64,000 nt of DNA from Flavobacteriaceae bacterium EG-1 (GCF_009649685.1 NZ_WJPK01000001.1:686760-750759); one strand, 5' to 3'; positions 8,122 through 16,930 are shown, counted from the stretch's first letter. Numbers and translations: made by a program. Notes: a model not told the origin generated them from the sequence alone.

Positions 8122-10383
8122 TCAATTTTTAATATGTTGATGATACCATAATTGCCCTAATGAAATGTTCTCATCATTACTAGACAATATACGATTTAAT
8201 TTTAATTCAATCCCTTTCTTTTCAGCCATTTGAAGCAGTTTTTCTACTAAAACAGAATTCTGAAAAACACCACCACTACAGGCGATAATATTAAACTTAT
8301 TCTGAACTGCTATTTTAATAATTACCGCGGCAAGGGTATGAATAAAACTATTCGCAATTCTAGTTTTAGAAACACCTTCTTCTATTGCTAAATGAATTTG
8401 CTGTAGTATTTTTTTGGTAGGAATATTTTGATAAGAAAGTTTAGATAGAAAATCAATACATTCTTCACCGTGATAACTACTCGCTTCATTTTCCAGAAGC
8501 ATAGCCGCTTCACCTTCATAAGTGGTGGTCTTTATATCTAACAAAAGGGACGCTACCGCGTCAAATAATCTACCTACCGAAGATGTTTTTAGCTTATTAT
8601 TTTCTAACATTCGTTGATATACTTTCCATTCTGTTTCTGAAAACTTTGGTTTTGATATATGTTTTTCTGAATCTGGAAGCATGCTAAGTAATGACAGTCT
8701 TGGTTCTTTAGCCATTTTATCTGCAGCTATCCAATCAGCATATTCAAAATGATTAATGCGTTTCATTTCATGATTATAATAAGAGAAAAACTCACCTCCC
8801 CAAATGGCATTATCTTCTCCCAATCCGGTGCCATCCCAAACGACACCAAGTATTTTATCTTCTGATTTAAATAAACCGTGTTCACCCAAAACACTTGCAA
8901 AATGCGCCTTATGATGTTGAATTAAACGTAATGAAGCATCAAATTCTTCAATGTATTCAATACCTATTATAGTACTTTGATATTGCGGGTGTTTATCAGC
9001 TAAAATAACTTTAGGTTTTGTTTTTAAAAGAGCTGTGTATTGCGCTATGCTTTCACGGTAGCGTTCGGAAACAGCATAACTATCTAGGTTTCCCAAGTAC
9101 GGACTAACATAAGTTTGAGAATTTGGAGTAAACGTAACCGTACTTTTTAAATGTGAGCCCATTGCTAAGACTTTTTCCACATTTAATGTGGACTCTGAAA
9201 TATAATTTGGAGCAAGACCTCGCGAACGTCTTAATGTTAATTGGTGTTCCCCTACAAATCGAACAACAGAATCATCTTGCGGAAAAGAAATTTCTAAATT
9301 TTGATGTAGAAAATAGTCTGCTACTCCATATAGTTTTTCAATAGCACCATTTTTCTTTGAAATAATTGGAGATCCATGAATGTTGCCGCTCGTGGCAATG
9401 ATTGGGGTTTTGAGTTCATCCATCAATAAAGTTAAAAGTGCTGTTGACGGCAGCATAATTCCGAGTTGAGCTAAATTTGGAGCAATACTTTCTTGAGCTA
9501 AATGAGGAATATTAACTTTTGGATTTAGAATTACTATAGGGCCAATTGCCGAAGTAAGTGCTTTTTCTTCTGGGGCACTTAGCTTAAAATCATTTTTAAC
9601 TCTTTCAACCGACGGATACAGTAGAGCGAAAGGTTTGGAGGGGCGTTGTTTTTTTTCTCGTAATCTTTGAATAGATTCTTTATTATTTGCATCACAACAA
9701 AGCAAGTATCCATTGGTGTTCTTTACGGCTAGAATAGCACCATTCGAAATTAGTGATGCTGCTTTTTTTAAAACTTTTGATTGTGTATCATTCAATTCCC
9801 TACCATCTTTATCCACCAATTGTAATTTTATGCCACAATCCCTACAACTATTAGTTTGTGAATGAAACCTTCTGTCCTCAGGGTTATTGTATTCTTCTTC
9901 GCATTTTAAACACATTTCAAACTTAGAAATAGTAGTGTTAGCTCGCTCAAAAGGAAATTGGGTAGTTACCGCATAACGTGGTCCGCAATTGGTGCAGGTA
10001 GTAAAAGCATAACCAAATCTTCTATTATCTGGGTTTCTGATTTCATCTTTACAAGATTCACAAATCACAAAATCAGGAGTAAGTGGAATATTGATCTTAT
10101 GCTTTGTTACTGATGGAATTATCTTGAAATTTTCGTGTTCTTTAAACGGTATTTCTGAGATTGATTTCGATTGAACTATTGAAATTTCAGGAGCTTTCTT
10201 AAGTAATTGTTCTAAAAATTCTTTGGCGTTTTCTTCGGTTGTATTTATATGAATTAAGACTCCATCTTTATTATTACAAACTGAACCATGAAGTTGAAAA
10301 TGTTTCGCCAAAGAATATACAAAAGGGCGGAAGCCCACCCCTTGAACTTGTCCTGATATTATAATTTCAAATGTTTGCTGCAT
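8122..10383 (-). CDS. hypF: Carbamoyltransferase HypF
   Basis: HypF makes the carbamoyl adenylate from carbamoyl phosphate and ATP and transfers the carbamoyl group to the HypE Cys. All four expected modules are present in the 753 residues: an acylphosphatase domain (GQVQGVGFRPFVYSLA near residue 11), two zinc fingers (CESCKDE...CTNCGPRYA and CLKCEEEY...CRDCG, about 109-185), a YrdC-like domain (about 200-385, with SKPFALLYP and ATSGN) and a Kae1-like C-terminal domain (HHKAHFASV, WDGTGLGEDNAIWGGEF, ACSGGVFQNS). Length is normal and no key motif is missing. It lies between hypB and hypC with gaps of 7 and 3 bases. Confidence 0.98.
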   Translation of the reverse strand: MQQTFEIIISGQVQGVGFRPFVYSLAKHFQLHGSVCNNKDGVLIHINTTEENAKEFLEQLLKKAPEISIVQSKSISEIPFKEHENFKIIPSVTKHKINIPLTPDFVICESCKDEIRNPDNRRFGYAFTTCTNCGPRYAVTTQFPFERANTTISKFEMCLKCEEEYNNPEDRRFHSQTNSCRDCGIKLQLVDKDGRELNDTQSKVLKKAASLISNGAILAVKNTNGYLLCCDANNKESIQRLREKKQRPSKPFALLYPSVERVKNDFKLSAPEEKALTSAIGPIVILNPKVNIPHLAQESIAPNLAQLGIMLPSTALLTLLMDELKTPIIATSGNIHGSPIISKKNGAIEKLYGVADYFLHQNLEISFPQDDSVVRFVGEHQLTLRRSRGLAPNYISESTLNVEKVLAMGSHLKSTVTFTPNSQTYVSPYLGNLDSYAVSERYRESIAQYTALLKTKPKVILADKHPQYQSTIIGIEYIEEFDASLRLIQHHKAHFASVLGEHGLFKSEDKILGVVWDGTGLGEDNAIWGGEFFSYYNHEMKRINHFEYADWIAADKMAKEPRLSLLSMLPDSEKHISKPKFSETEWKVYQRMLENNKLKTSSVGRLFDAVASLLLDIKTTTYEGEAAMLLENEASSYHGEECIDFLSKLSYQNIPTKKILQQIHLAIEEGVSKTRIANSFIHTLAAVIIKIAVQNKFNIIACSGGVFQNSVLVEKLLQMAEKKGIELKLNRILSSNDENISLGQLWYHQHIKN

Positions 10384-10390
10384 TTAGGCA

Positions 10391-11086
10391 TTATCCTTTC
10401 TTCTGCTTTATTTTTTCAAGTAACCAATCACACCATTCATCTACACCTTCATCTGATAATGAAGAAATTTGAATTACTTCCAATTCATGATTTACTTCTT
10501 GCGCATCTTTAGTTACGGCTTCTACAGAAAAAGGAACATATGGCAATAAATCGGCTTTTGAGACCAACATCATATCGCTAGTTAAAAACATTTTTGGATA
10601 CTTTTTTGGCTTATCATCACCTTCGGTAGTTGCCATTAAAGTCACACGATAATCTTCACCCAAATCAAATGAAGATGGACAAACGAGATTTCCAACATTC
10701 TCAATAAATAACAAATCGATATTCTCTAAATCAAATTGGTCAAGTACCTGGTGAATCATCTGTGCTTCTAAATGACAAATACCACCTGTTACAATTTGTA
10801 AAGCTTGTATTCCAGTTTCTCTAATTCTATCTGCATCTCGTTCAGTTTCCAAATCACCCACCATTACGGCGATTTTGATTTTATCTTTAAGTTTTTCAGC
10901 AGTTTTCTGCATTAAAGTGGTCTTGCCACTACCTGCAGAAGAAGTAACATTAATTAAAAGGGTGCCGGTCTTAGCCATTTCCTTTTTAATGATATCTGCT
11001 ACAAAATCATTTGCTTTAAGTAAGTTGATATTTGTATTCTCACATTGTACCGTTCCGCGTGCGGCCTTCGTTGATTTATCTACCAT
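10391..11086 (-). CDS. hypB: HypB GTPase, nickel insertion
   Basis: HypB is the SIMIBI GTPase that works with HypA to place Ni in the hydrogenase large subunit. Residues 49-57 form the P-loop (SSAGSGKTT), followed by GDLETERDADRIR, the switch region, then ICHLEA with Cys104-His105, the dimer-interface metal site, LFIENVGNLVCP with Cys136, and SKADLLPYV, the guanine-specificity motif. The N-terminus has neither the CxxCGC nickel motif nor a His-rich tract, so nickel storage may instead rest with the permease loop. It lies 59 bases after hypA and 7 before hypF. Confidence 0.97.
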   Translation of the reverse strand: MVDKSTKAARGTVQCENTNINLLKANDFVADIIKKEMAKTGTLLINVTSSAGSGKTTLMQKTAEKLKDKIKIAVMVGDLETERDADRIRETGIQALQIVTGGICHLEAQMIHQVLDQFDLENIDLLFIENVGNLVCPSSFDLGEDYRVTLMATTEGDDKPKKYPKMFLTSDMMLVSKADLLPYVPFSVEAVTKDAQEVNHELEVIQISSLSDEGVDEWCDWLLEKIKQKKG

Positions 11087-11145
11087 AATCTTATCTATTT
11101 TGGGACCATTTAGTTTTATTTCATATTCGTTTGACTAGCATTCTC

Positions 11146-11493
11146 TCAATCATCAAATTCTACTTTGTGAATGAGCATTTCTTCACCCTGTATTACATTT
11201 TTACTCGGTTTTTTGCAATTATCGCATATAAATCGGTAATTCTTAACATTTGTAATGTGTTCACAGATTTCGCATTTTATTTTTAATTCTGTCATTTCTA
11301 TTTCAAGCTTAACCTTTTGGTAAATCGGATTTGTCATATGAAAAGCCTCATAAGCATTATATAAAAGGCGCGGTTCGATATTTGAAAGAATACCCACCTT
11401 CAAATGAATAGCTTTCATATTATTCAATTTCTCAACTTCGAATTCTTGTTCCAGTGTTCTGAAAATACTATTTACAATTGAGGTTTCGTGCAT
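11146..11493 (-). CDS. hypA: HypA nickel metallochaperone
   Basis: A 115-residue HypA. It starts MHETSIV, with His2 as nickel ligand, and carries the zinc site as CEIC (Cys74, Cys77) and CDNC (Cys90, Cys93). The spacing of 12 residues between the pairs is normal. It delivers Ni to HypB and the large subunit. It is seven bases downstream of the TPR gene, so the accessory TPR protein and the nickel chaperone are probably co-translated. The last 20 residues form the acidic C-terminal strand usual for the family. Confidence 0.97.
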   Translation of the reverse strand: MHETSIVNSIFRTLEQEFEVEKLNNMKAIHLKVGILSNIEPRLLYNAYEAFHMTNPIYQKVKLEIEMTELKIKCEICEHITNVKNYRFICDNCKKPSKNVIQGEEMLIHKVEFDD

Positions 11494-11500
11494 TCTAAAA

Positions 11501-12982
11501 CTATATTAAACTTTTTACTTTTTCTAATTCTTGAAGATGTTTATCCGCTTGCTCCATTAATCCTGCGTCGGACACTAAAGATTTAACCTCCTCAGCTTTT
11601 GCCTTCATATCTTCATATTTCTTTAATTCTTCAACACCCTTTTCATTATGTGTTAACCAGCCTAATTCTAATTGGTTCATGAGTGTTAAGGCTCGTTCAA
11701 AAGGGTAGTCTTCTACTGATCTTATTTCAAGAGCTTCTTCAAATAAATCAGATGCTTTTTCCAAATTATCATGGATTTTTGCAGGTGGAAAATGCATTAA
11801 TGCAGTGGCATAATTATGACTCGCCATAGCATATTCATAAGGATATTTGCTTTTGGTATAAAATGTTAAAACCTCTTTAAATGAGGATGCGCAAAATGCT
11901 AACCACATAGGTTTTTCTTCTAAGGTTACTGGTATTTCAGAATAAATCAAAGCCAAATTATGATGAACATCAGCAAATTTTCGTGGATGCGTATCTCTTT
12001 TGAATACTTTTAAGACATCTTGAAAAGCATTAATTGCAGCTTTATAATATTGAGGACTACCATTTTTAGACCAGGTATACAAAAGAATAGCTTTTTTAAA
12101 ACCTGCTTCACCTAAAAACTCAGTAACATCCTCTTCTTTGAAATACCTTATGGCTTTATTTATAAGTTCTTTCGAGGTGATAAAATCTTCTTTAAAATTA
12201 GCAACTTCAGCAGCATCTACCAAGAGCATTCCTGCCTGAACCTTTAGGCCTTTCAATTCATAATACTCAATTGATTGCAATTGCATCTGATGAACTGCAT
12301 CTAGTTCAACTATATTATAAGGAATTTGTAATTGCGCCATTAAAATACCCGCAAATTGTGTGTTTATTGCATTTTTAGCGTCATCAGAAATTGCAATTTC
12401 AGCTTGCTCTTTGGCCACCTGTTTTGCTTCTTCTAATTCTCCTGAATCTAAAAGCAAATTCAAAAAATGTTTTGCCGTAAAAACTTTAATCTCCAAATTT
12501 TCAGAATTTGAAATCGCATTTTTAAAAGCCTTTTTCAATCCTGTATGGTCCAATGGTTTTTCAATAACACCATAATAATTTAAAATGGCACTATTGTGCG
12601 GTGACTTGTTATAGCAAAAATCAATCATATCACTTGATATCTCATACCCAAACTGCAAATGAGTAGCGATTAGTAGATGATGATATATGGGATACTCTTC
12701 AGAAACAAATTCAAAGGTTTTTTGGTGATTACCAAGTTTATAGAATACCACGGCAAGCAGATTCTCTCTATTGAAAGGCGTCATAGGAAATACATAGGGA
12801 GGCTCTAAATCATACCAATCTATTGGAATTGTAATTTTTTTAGAATCAACTACCAAAGTTTTCAAGTCATCTATAGCATTAGAATCTTGAGTTATGGTTA
12901 CTAATTCGTCTAATCTGTCTACAGACGCAATTGCATCTTGAACGACCTTATTTGCATCAATTGTTGTTAATATCGTAAGCAT
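11501..12982 (-). CDS. TPR-type helical-repeat protein of the hydrogenase operon
   Basis: A 493-residue predicted cytoplasmic protein without signal peptide or membrane segments. It is almost wholly helical, with tetratricopeptide-like repeats that become clear from about residue 190 (ADVHHNLALIYSEI, YAMASHNYATALMHF, FERALTLMNQLELGW). The gene overlaps the preceding small gene by 26 bases and precedes hypA by 7. I do not know a function. Position between the structural/protease genes and hypA suggests a scaffold for assembly or for docking the enzyme to an electron acceptor; that is inference. From memory, TPR proteins occur in other group 1h/1l hydrogenase clusters, but I cannot confirm homology by eye. 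Confidence 0.75.
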   Translation of the reverse strand: MLTILTTIDANKVVQDAIASVDRLDELVTITQDSNAIDDLKTLVVDSKKITIPIDWYDLEPPYVFPMTPFNRENLLAVVFYKLGNHQKTFEFVSEEYPIYHHLLIATHLQFGYEISSDMIDFCYNKSPHNSAILNYYGVIEKPLDHTGLKKAFKNAISNSENLEIKVFTAKHFLNLLLDSGELEEAKQVAKEQAEIAISDDAKNAINTQFAGILMAQLQIPYNIVELDAVHQMQLQSIEYYELKGLKVQAGMLLVDAAEVANFKEDFITSKELINKAIRYFKEEDVTEFLGEAGFKKAILLYTWSKNGSPQYYKAAINAFQDVLKVFKRDTHPRKFADVHHNLALIYSEIPVTLEEKPMWLAFCASSFKEVLTFYTKSKYPYEYAMASHNYATALMHFPPAKIHDNLEKASDLFEEALEIRSVEDYPFERALTLMNQLELGWLTHNEKGVEELKKYEDMKAKAEEVKSLVSDAGLMEQADKHLQELEKVKSLI

Positions 12983-13214
12983 CTTTATCTACTTTTTGCG
13001 TGCCCCGAGGGTCTTTAGCTGCGGTTTGTTGCATACTTCTTCCATAAATTTCAGCGAGCCGCTCTGTTCTATAATCTCCTATTGTTTGAATTAAAACTTG
13101 ATTAGGGTTTTTGGTGTTTATAAAAATAAGCGAGACTTCCCAACGACCTTTTACAGGAGTTACTTTGTATTGTACCTCAGCATCTAATAGCCAATCACTT
13201 TTTTGCTCCGACAT
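12957..13214 (-). CDS. Small uncharacterised hydrogenase-operon protein, 85 aa
   Basis: Not recognised. An 85-residue soluble protein with a predicted beta-rich first half (AEVQYKVTPVKGRWEVSLIFINTKNPNQVLIQTIGDY is read as alternating strands) and a polar C-terminus with several Asn and Asp. There is no signal peptide, Cys or obvious metal ligand. It starts 7 bases after the previous small gene and its 3' end overlaps the TPR gene by 26 bases, so it is embedded in the operon and very likely real. It could be a dedicated accessory or assembly factor for this hydrogenase type. Confidence 0.65.
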   Translation of the reverse strand: MSEQKSDWLLDAEVQYKVTPVKGRWEVSLIFINTKNPNQVLIQTIGDYRTERLAEIYGRSMQQTAAKDPRGTQKVDKDAYDINNN

Positions 13215-13221
13215 TAATCAC

Positions 13222-13542
13222 TTATTTAATTCGAACTTTTATTAAATTAGTTTTTTCAACAATTTCATATTCTAAGTCTCTATCAACCGTATCTAAATCA
13301 TTATCTATCAGAATTTCACGAATCGCAAGTGTTTTATCTCCCTTTAAATTACGTGATTTTAATAAAAACTGAGTAGGTTTATACATTTTTACAAACCATT
13401 GGCTTGAAACTGGAGTAATCAAAATATTTCCCTGTTCTTCCACATAGGTGACATACGCATAATGAATTTCACCAAATACAGGTTCAATCAATTCATTATC
13501 TAAATATATATGAGAAGTTTTTAAAGTGATTTTTTTTCTCAC
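13222..13542 (-). CDS. Small uncharacterised hydrogenase-operon protein, 106 aa
   Basis: Not recognised. I set the start at the GTG at 13542, which overlaps the TGA stop of the protease gene as GTGA, a typical coupling signal. A longer frame from a TTG at 13581 would overlap the protease by 43 bases and is less likely. The product (RKKITLKTSHIYLDNELIEP onward) is rich in alternating hydrophobic and charged residues and is predicted mostly beta, with no Cys, membrane segment or signal peptide. Its place directly after the maturation protease and before another small protein points to a job in hydrogenase assembly or electron transfer, but nothing in the sequence shows which. Confidence 0.65.
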   Translation of the reverse strand: MRKKITLKTSHIYLDNELIEPVFGEIHYAYVTYVEEQGNILITPVSSQWFVKMYKPTQFLLKSRNLKGDKTLAIREILIDNDLDTVDRDLEYEIVEKTNLIKVRIK

Positions 13543-14018
13543 GTAGGTATCGATAAATTCAAGTCCTCCAAAATGTGCCAAACTACTTTATCACCAGCAT
13601 CCTGCACCTCCTTACTTAAGTCAACTTCTAATTTAGTGTTTTCAATTGCAACCAAATATACTTGAATATCGTCTGGGTATTCGTCTTGTAATATTTTCTT
13701 AGTATAGGATAATGCCTGATCCCATTTCATTCCATGTAGAAATACTAGGGGGTCATCTTGGGGGGCCTTCATGACTTCTTCAGCCGGTACTTTAAATAAA
13801 GTACCGGCGGGTTCATTACTATTTAAGACTCCATCTATTAAAATAATTTTATCATGTCCTTTTAATCCAAAGAGGACTTCAAAAGCAGCTGTACCCATGT
13901 CGAATATACTAATGTCATCACTTTCAGGAAGTTTATTGCGTAATTGCTCAATCACATAAATGCCAATCGCATCGTCACTTCGCACAGGGTTTCCAAACCC
14001 CATTATTGCTATCTTCAT
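13539..14018 (-). CDS. hupD: Hydrogenase maturation protease (HupD/HybD family)
   Basis: This 159-residue endopeptidase removes the C-terminal extension of the large subunit once nickel is in place. The N-terminal GFGNPVRSDDAIG is the family signature; its acidic residue near position 16 (Glu in E. coli HybD, here Asp), the Asp in ILIDGV near 62 and the His in FLHGM near 95 would be the three nickel-sensing ligands. The substrate is presumably the HupL product encoded just upstream, whose tail fits. A hairpin with a T tract lies between the two genes. The stop codon overlaps the GTG of the next small gene. Confidence 0.93.
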   Translation of the reverse strand: MKIAIMGFGNPVRSDDAIGIYVIEQLRNKLPESDDISIFDMGTAAFEVLFGLKGHDKIILIDGVLNSNEPAGTLFKVPAEEVMKAPQDDPLVFLHGMKWDQALSYTKKILQDEYPDDIQVYLVAIENTKLEVDLSKEVQDAGDKVVWHILEDLNLSIPT

Positions 14019-14044
14019 ATCTCTTATTAATTTCCAATTAAAGT

Positions 14045-14080
14045 AAAAAACTTTCCCAAGGTTACCCTCAGGAAAGTTTT
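14045..14080 (-). terminator. Hairpin with T tract between hupL and hupD
   Basis: Perfect 10-bp inverted repeat AAAACTTTCC (14047-14056) and GGAAAGTTTT (14071-14080) with a possible inner AGG/CCT pair. Read on the minus strand, it follows the hupL stop and ends in six Ts. Since the same-strand genes continue, it probably acts as a partial terminator or mRNA stabiliser that keeps hupSL transcripts above the accessory genes. Confidence 0.7.
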
Positions 14081-14101
14081 AACAAAACTATTCATTAAAA
14101 G

Positions 14102-15694
14102 TTATAATTTAAATCGTGATAGCTCAGCGCCACTTGTTGCATCATGAGCATGAACAGTACATACCAAACATGAATCAAAAGAACGAGCTACAATACCTAC
14201 TTCAACTGGATCTAATGGGTCTTCAATAGTAGTACCCAATAAAGCAGTTTCAATAGGTCCAGGGTTATCATTACCATCTTGAGGTCCCACATTCCATGTA
14301 GTTGGTGCCATTACTTGATAGTTCTTGATTACTCCATCTTTAATTTCAATCCAGTGCGCTAACGCACCACGAGCAGCTTCGGTAGCACCAAAGCCTTTAC
14401 CATCCTTTTCAACTGGTTTTGTGTAAAATTGACCATCTAAATCAATTTCAGACAACCATTTCTCAATAAAAGTATATAATCTTGGAGCCTCATGAACTCT
14501 TGCAAGAACTCTAGTAAAAACACTAGGACCAAGCTTCTTCATAATATCACCAAATAAAGGATCTTGTATTTGATGATCTTTATTATTTGGGTTAGCATTC
14601 ATAATACAACGTGCTAATGGCCCAGCCTCCGCTGCATGACCATCATAACGTGGTGCTTTTGACCAACTATACTGTCCGTCAAAGTCACTATCATGTAAAG
14701 TTTGAGATTTCGCTGGTGTTGGTAATGGCTCATCCCAAGGATGAAGGCCATCTTCTTGATTATTATACCAAGAATGTTTCACATGCTCACTTACCTTTAA
14801 GTGATCGAATTCGTGATAATTTTCACCATCAAAGAAACCACTTGAACTGATCAATGCATCATTTCTTCCATTAATAGTTGGATTATTATATCGATCCTTG
14901 TGTAAATATGTCCCTGTTGCTAAAAACTTACCAACACCTTGTCCAAATTTATCAAGTCCGAACTCAATTCCGGCACGTATTAGCAAGCCTAAATCACTAT
15001 TTTTTTGCGAATCGTTTTCATCAACCCAAGCTAGCATATCATCCCAGCTTTTAATCTCTAGATATCTTTCAATGGAACAACCTAACCAAACTGGCTCTAG
15101 CCAATCGTTTTTAAACTGTGTCATGATCGCATGTGCTCTAGTAATATCCTTTAAGGTTGGTGCACACATTACACCACCCGGCACCATATAACTAGAGTGC
15201 GGCCATTGACCACCAAATAAGGCATAAACTTGTACCGGTAATCCACTAGCTGTTAATCCAATTTGAAAAGTTTCTCCAACATAAGCAGACCAGCGTTTTA
15301 CAACTTCTTTGTATAGTGGTTTATCTGCATACTTTTTATTTGCTAAATCAGTAGCAAAAATAGCATAAAACCATCTAGGTATGCTTTGAATTGTCTCTGT
15401 TGCCTGGCCAATAGCACGTAATAAAAGGGCATTTGGAGTTAACTTGGTTCCCCATGCTGTATCTAAAGCAGATGATGCACAATATAAATGTGACCCTCCG
15501 CAAATACCACAAATTCTAGGCGTAACAATTAAACCCGATTGCGGATCTTTGCCTGCCATTATTTTCTCAAAACCTCTAAACATCGCTGCTTGAGTATGAG
15601 CCCTAGTAACTTTGCCATTGTCAATATAGACTTTAACGTCTAAATCTCCCTCAACGCGTCCTACAGGGGATATATTTAATTCTGTAACTGACAT
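14102..15694 (-). CDS. hupL: [NiFe]-hydrogenase large (catalytic) subunit
   Basis: The 530-residue large subunit carries the NiFe(CN)2CO centre that splits H2. The L1 motif RICGICGGSH gives Cys62, Cys65 and His69; the L2 motif DSCLVCTVH gives Cys509, Cys512 and His515, with Ser in place of the common Pro after Asp. Fifteen residues (AHDATSGAELSRFKL) follow His515 and fit the peptide removed by the HupD protease. There is no Tat signal on either subunit, so the enzyme is predicted cytoplasmic. Motif style and small-subunit features resemble group 1h/1l uptake enzymes, known for H2 scavenging at low concentration; the exact subgroup needs a tree. It is 20 bases from hupS. Confidence 0.97.
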   Translation of the reverse strand: MSVTELNISPVGRVEGDLDVKVYIDNGKVTRAHTQAAMFRGFEKIMAGKDPQSGLIVTPRICGICGGSHLYCASSALDTAWGTKLTPNALLLRAIGQATETIQSIPRWFYAIFATDLANKKYADKPLYKEVVKRWSAYVGETFQIGLTASGLPVQVYALFGGQWPHSSYMVPGGVMCAPTLKDITRAHAIMTQFKNDWLEPVWLGCSIERYLEIKSWDDMLAWVDENDSQKNSDLGLLIRAGIEFGLDKFGQGVGKFLATGTYLHKDRYNNPTINGRNDALISSSGFFDGENYHEFDHLKVSEHVKHSWYNNQEDGLHPWDEPLPTPAKSQTLHDSDFDGQYSWSKAPRYDGHAAEAGPLARCIMNANPNNKDHQIQDPLFGDIMKKLGPSVFTRVLARVHEAPRLYTFIEKWLSEIDLDGQFYTKPVEKDGKGFGATEAARGALAHWIEIKDGVIKNYQVMAPTTWNVGPQDGNDNPGPIETALLGTTIEDPLDPVEVGIVARSFDSCLVCTVHAHDATSGAELSRFKL

Positions 15695-15714
15695 TTTATT
15701 TTGTTTAAATTCTA

Positions 15715-16674
15715 TTATTTAGAAGTTTCTTGTATTTGTTTATTAGAAGGCATAACTTTCTGAAAACCAGCCTCCATATAATAAGCTAATTTTGTTCTTC
15801 CTTCTGGAACTTCTTTAGGGAAAGTTCCCAAATATTTCATTGTATTAAAAACACTTCCCTTTTTTAAATCATGATGCGGAAAACCAGGCTCGGTACATCC
15901 TAAACATGGATGATTCGAGCGTGTTTTACTAGATTGTCTATTCCAGAGAATATTATTACAACTTGCTCTTGTCATTGGGCCTCTACATCCTACTTCATAG
16001 AAGAGGCATCCACCACGTCGACCAAAGCCACCGTCAACTTTTTGAGCAAAATTGGTTACGTTCGTACAACCATCTTGAACGAAGTCTGTGAAGAATGTTT
16101 TAGGTCTATGATAATCATCGATTAAAACATCTCCAATTCTTCCTACAGCAATTGCTACAAGAATTTGTGTAATCCAATCTGGATGCGCAGGACAACCAGG
16201 AATATTTATTACGGGTAATCCACCTTTAGAAACATAGTTAGCTCCTAAAAAGCCGCCTTTATTCTTCTTAAGAAATTGCATCCCTGTAGATTCACTAGGG
16301 TTAGGAGCAACTGCTGGAATACCTCCCCAGGTTGCACAATCTCCAATTGCAACAACATAACCAGCTACTTTAGAGAGATCTTTAATCCAGTCCATCATTG
16401 GACGGTCAGCAAAAAGGTTCATTGTTCCTGTATTATCAGGCCCTTGAATTATAGACCCTTCGAAAACAAGAATATCCATTTGCACTTTTCCAGAAAGGAT
16501 ATCTTTTAATAAATCCTGAACTTGATCTCCTATTTGTAAGCCAGTAGTAGGGTGCCACAAAATGTTTAATCCAAAGTCAGTAATAAGCTCCACCACTGTA
16601 GGTTCTTCGGCATTCAAAAAGGACATTGTGTTTCCACTACAAGCACCTCCTTGTAACCATAATACGTTTGCCAT
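15715..16674 (-). CDS. hupS: [NiFe]-hydrogenase small (electron-transfer) subunit
   Basis: The 319-residue small subunit would hold the iron-sulfur relay from the NiFe site. It starts directly with MANVLWLQGGACSGN, with no twin-arginine signal. Cysteines are at 12, 113 (GDCATWGG), 161 (PGCPAHPDW), 203, 223, 230 (FGRRGGCLFYEVGCRGP), 239, 257 and 260 (CLGCTEPGF). The N-terminus has one Cys where standard group 1 enzymes have CxxC, so the proximal cluster has only three Cys ligands; the actinobacterial-type enzyme of Ralstonia eutropha is known to use 3Cys+1Asp. The HxxC of the usual distal cluster reads QDGC (200-203). It is the first gene of the operon, divergent from a cold-shock gene 256 bp away, where a promoter must lie although I see no exact consensus. 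Confidence 0.97.
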   Translation of the reverse strand: MANVLWLQGGACSGNTMSFLNAEEPTVVELITDFGLNILWHPTTGLQIGDQVQDLLKDILSGKVQMDILVFEGSIIQGPDNTGTMNLFADRPMMDWIKDLSKVAGYVVAIGDCATWGGIPAVAPNPSESTGMQFLKKNKGGFLGANYVSKGGLPVINIPGCPAHPDWITQILVAIAVGRIGDVLIDDYHRPKTFFTDFVQDGCTNVTNFAQKVDGGFGRRGGCLFYEVGCRGPMTRASCNNILWNRQSSKTRSNHPCLGCTEPGFPHHDLKKGSVFNTMKYLGTFPKEVPEGRTKLAYYMEAGFQKVMPSNKQIQETSK

Positions 16675-16930
16675 AAGTTGATAAATATTAAATTAAGTGC
16701 TGTTAAATTAACAATATGTCATTAATTTAACAACACAAGATCTTTATATGGAATGAATCTAGATAAAACCTTTAAAAAATTATCAAATCATCAAATATCA
16801 TCTATCTCGAAAAATATCAATAAAAATTTTAAATAAATCATTAAAATTTAAATCTCGAAATCATACTATTTAATATAATGGCACCATCTTTGTAATTTAA
16901 TAAACATTAACAAATTAAATTAATAGTAAA

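Noticed and set aside
10875-11138. Open frame antisense to hypB
   Set aside because: Shadow of the certain hypB gene; no domain signal.
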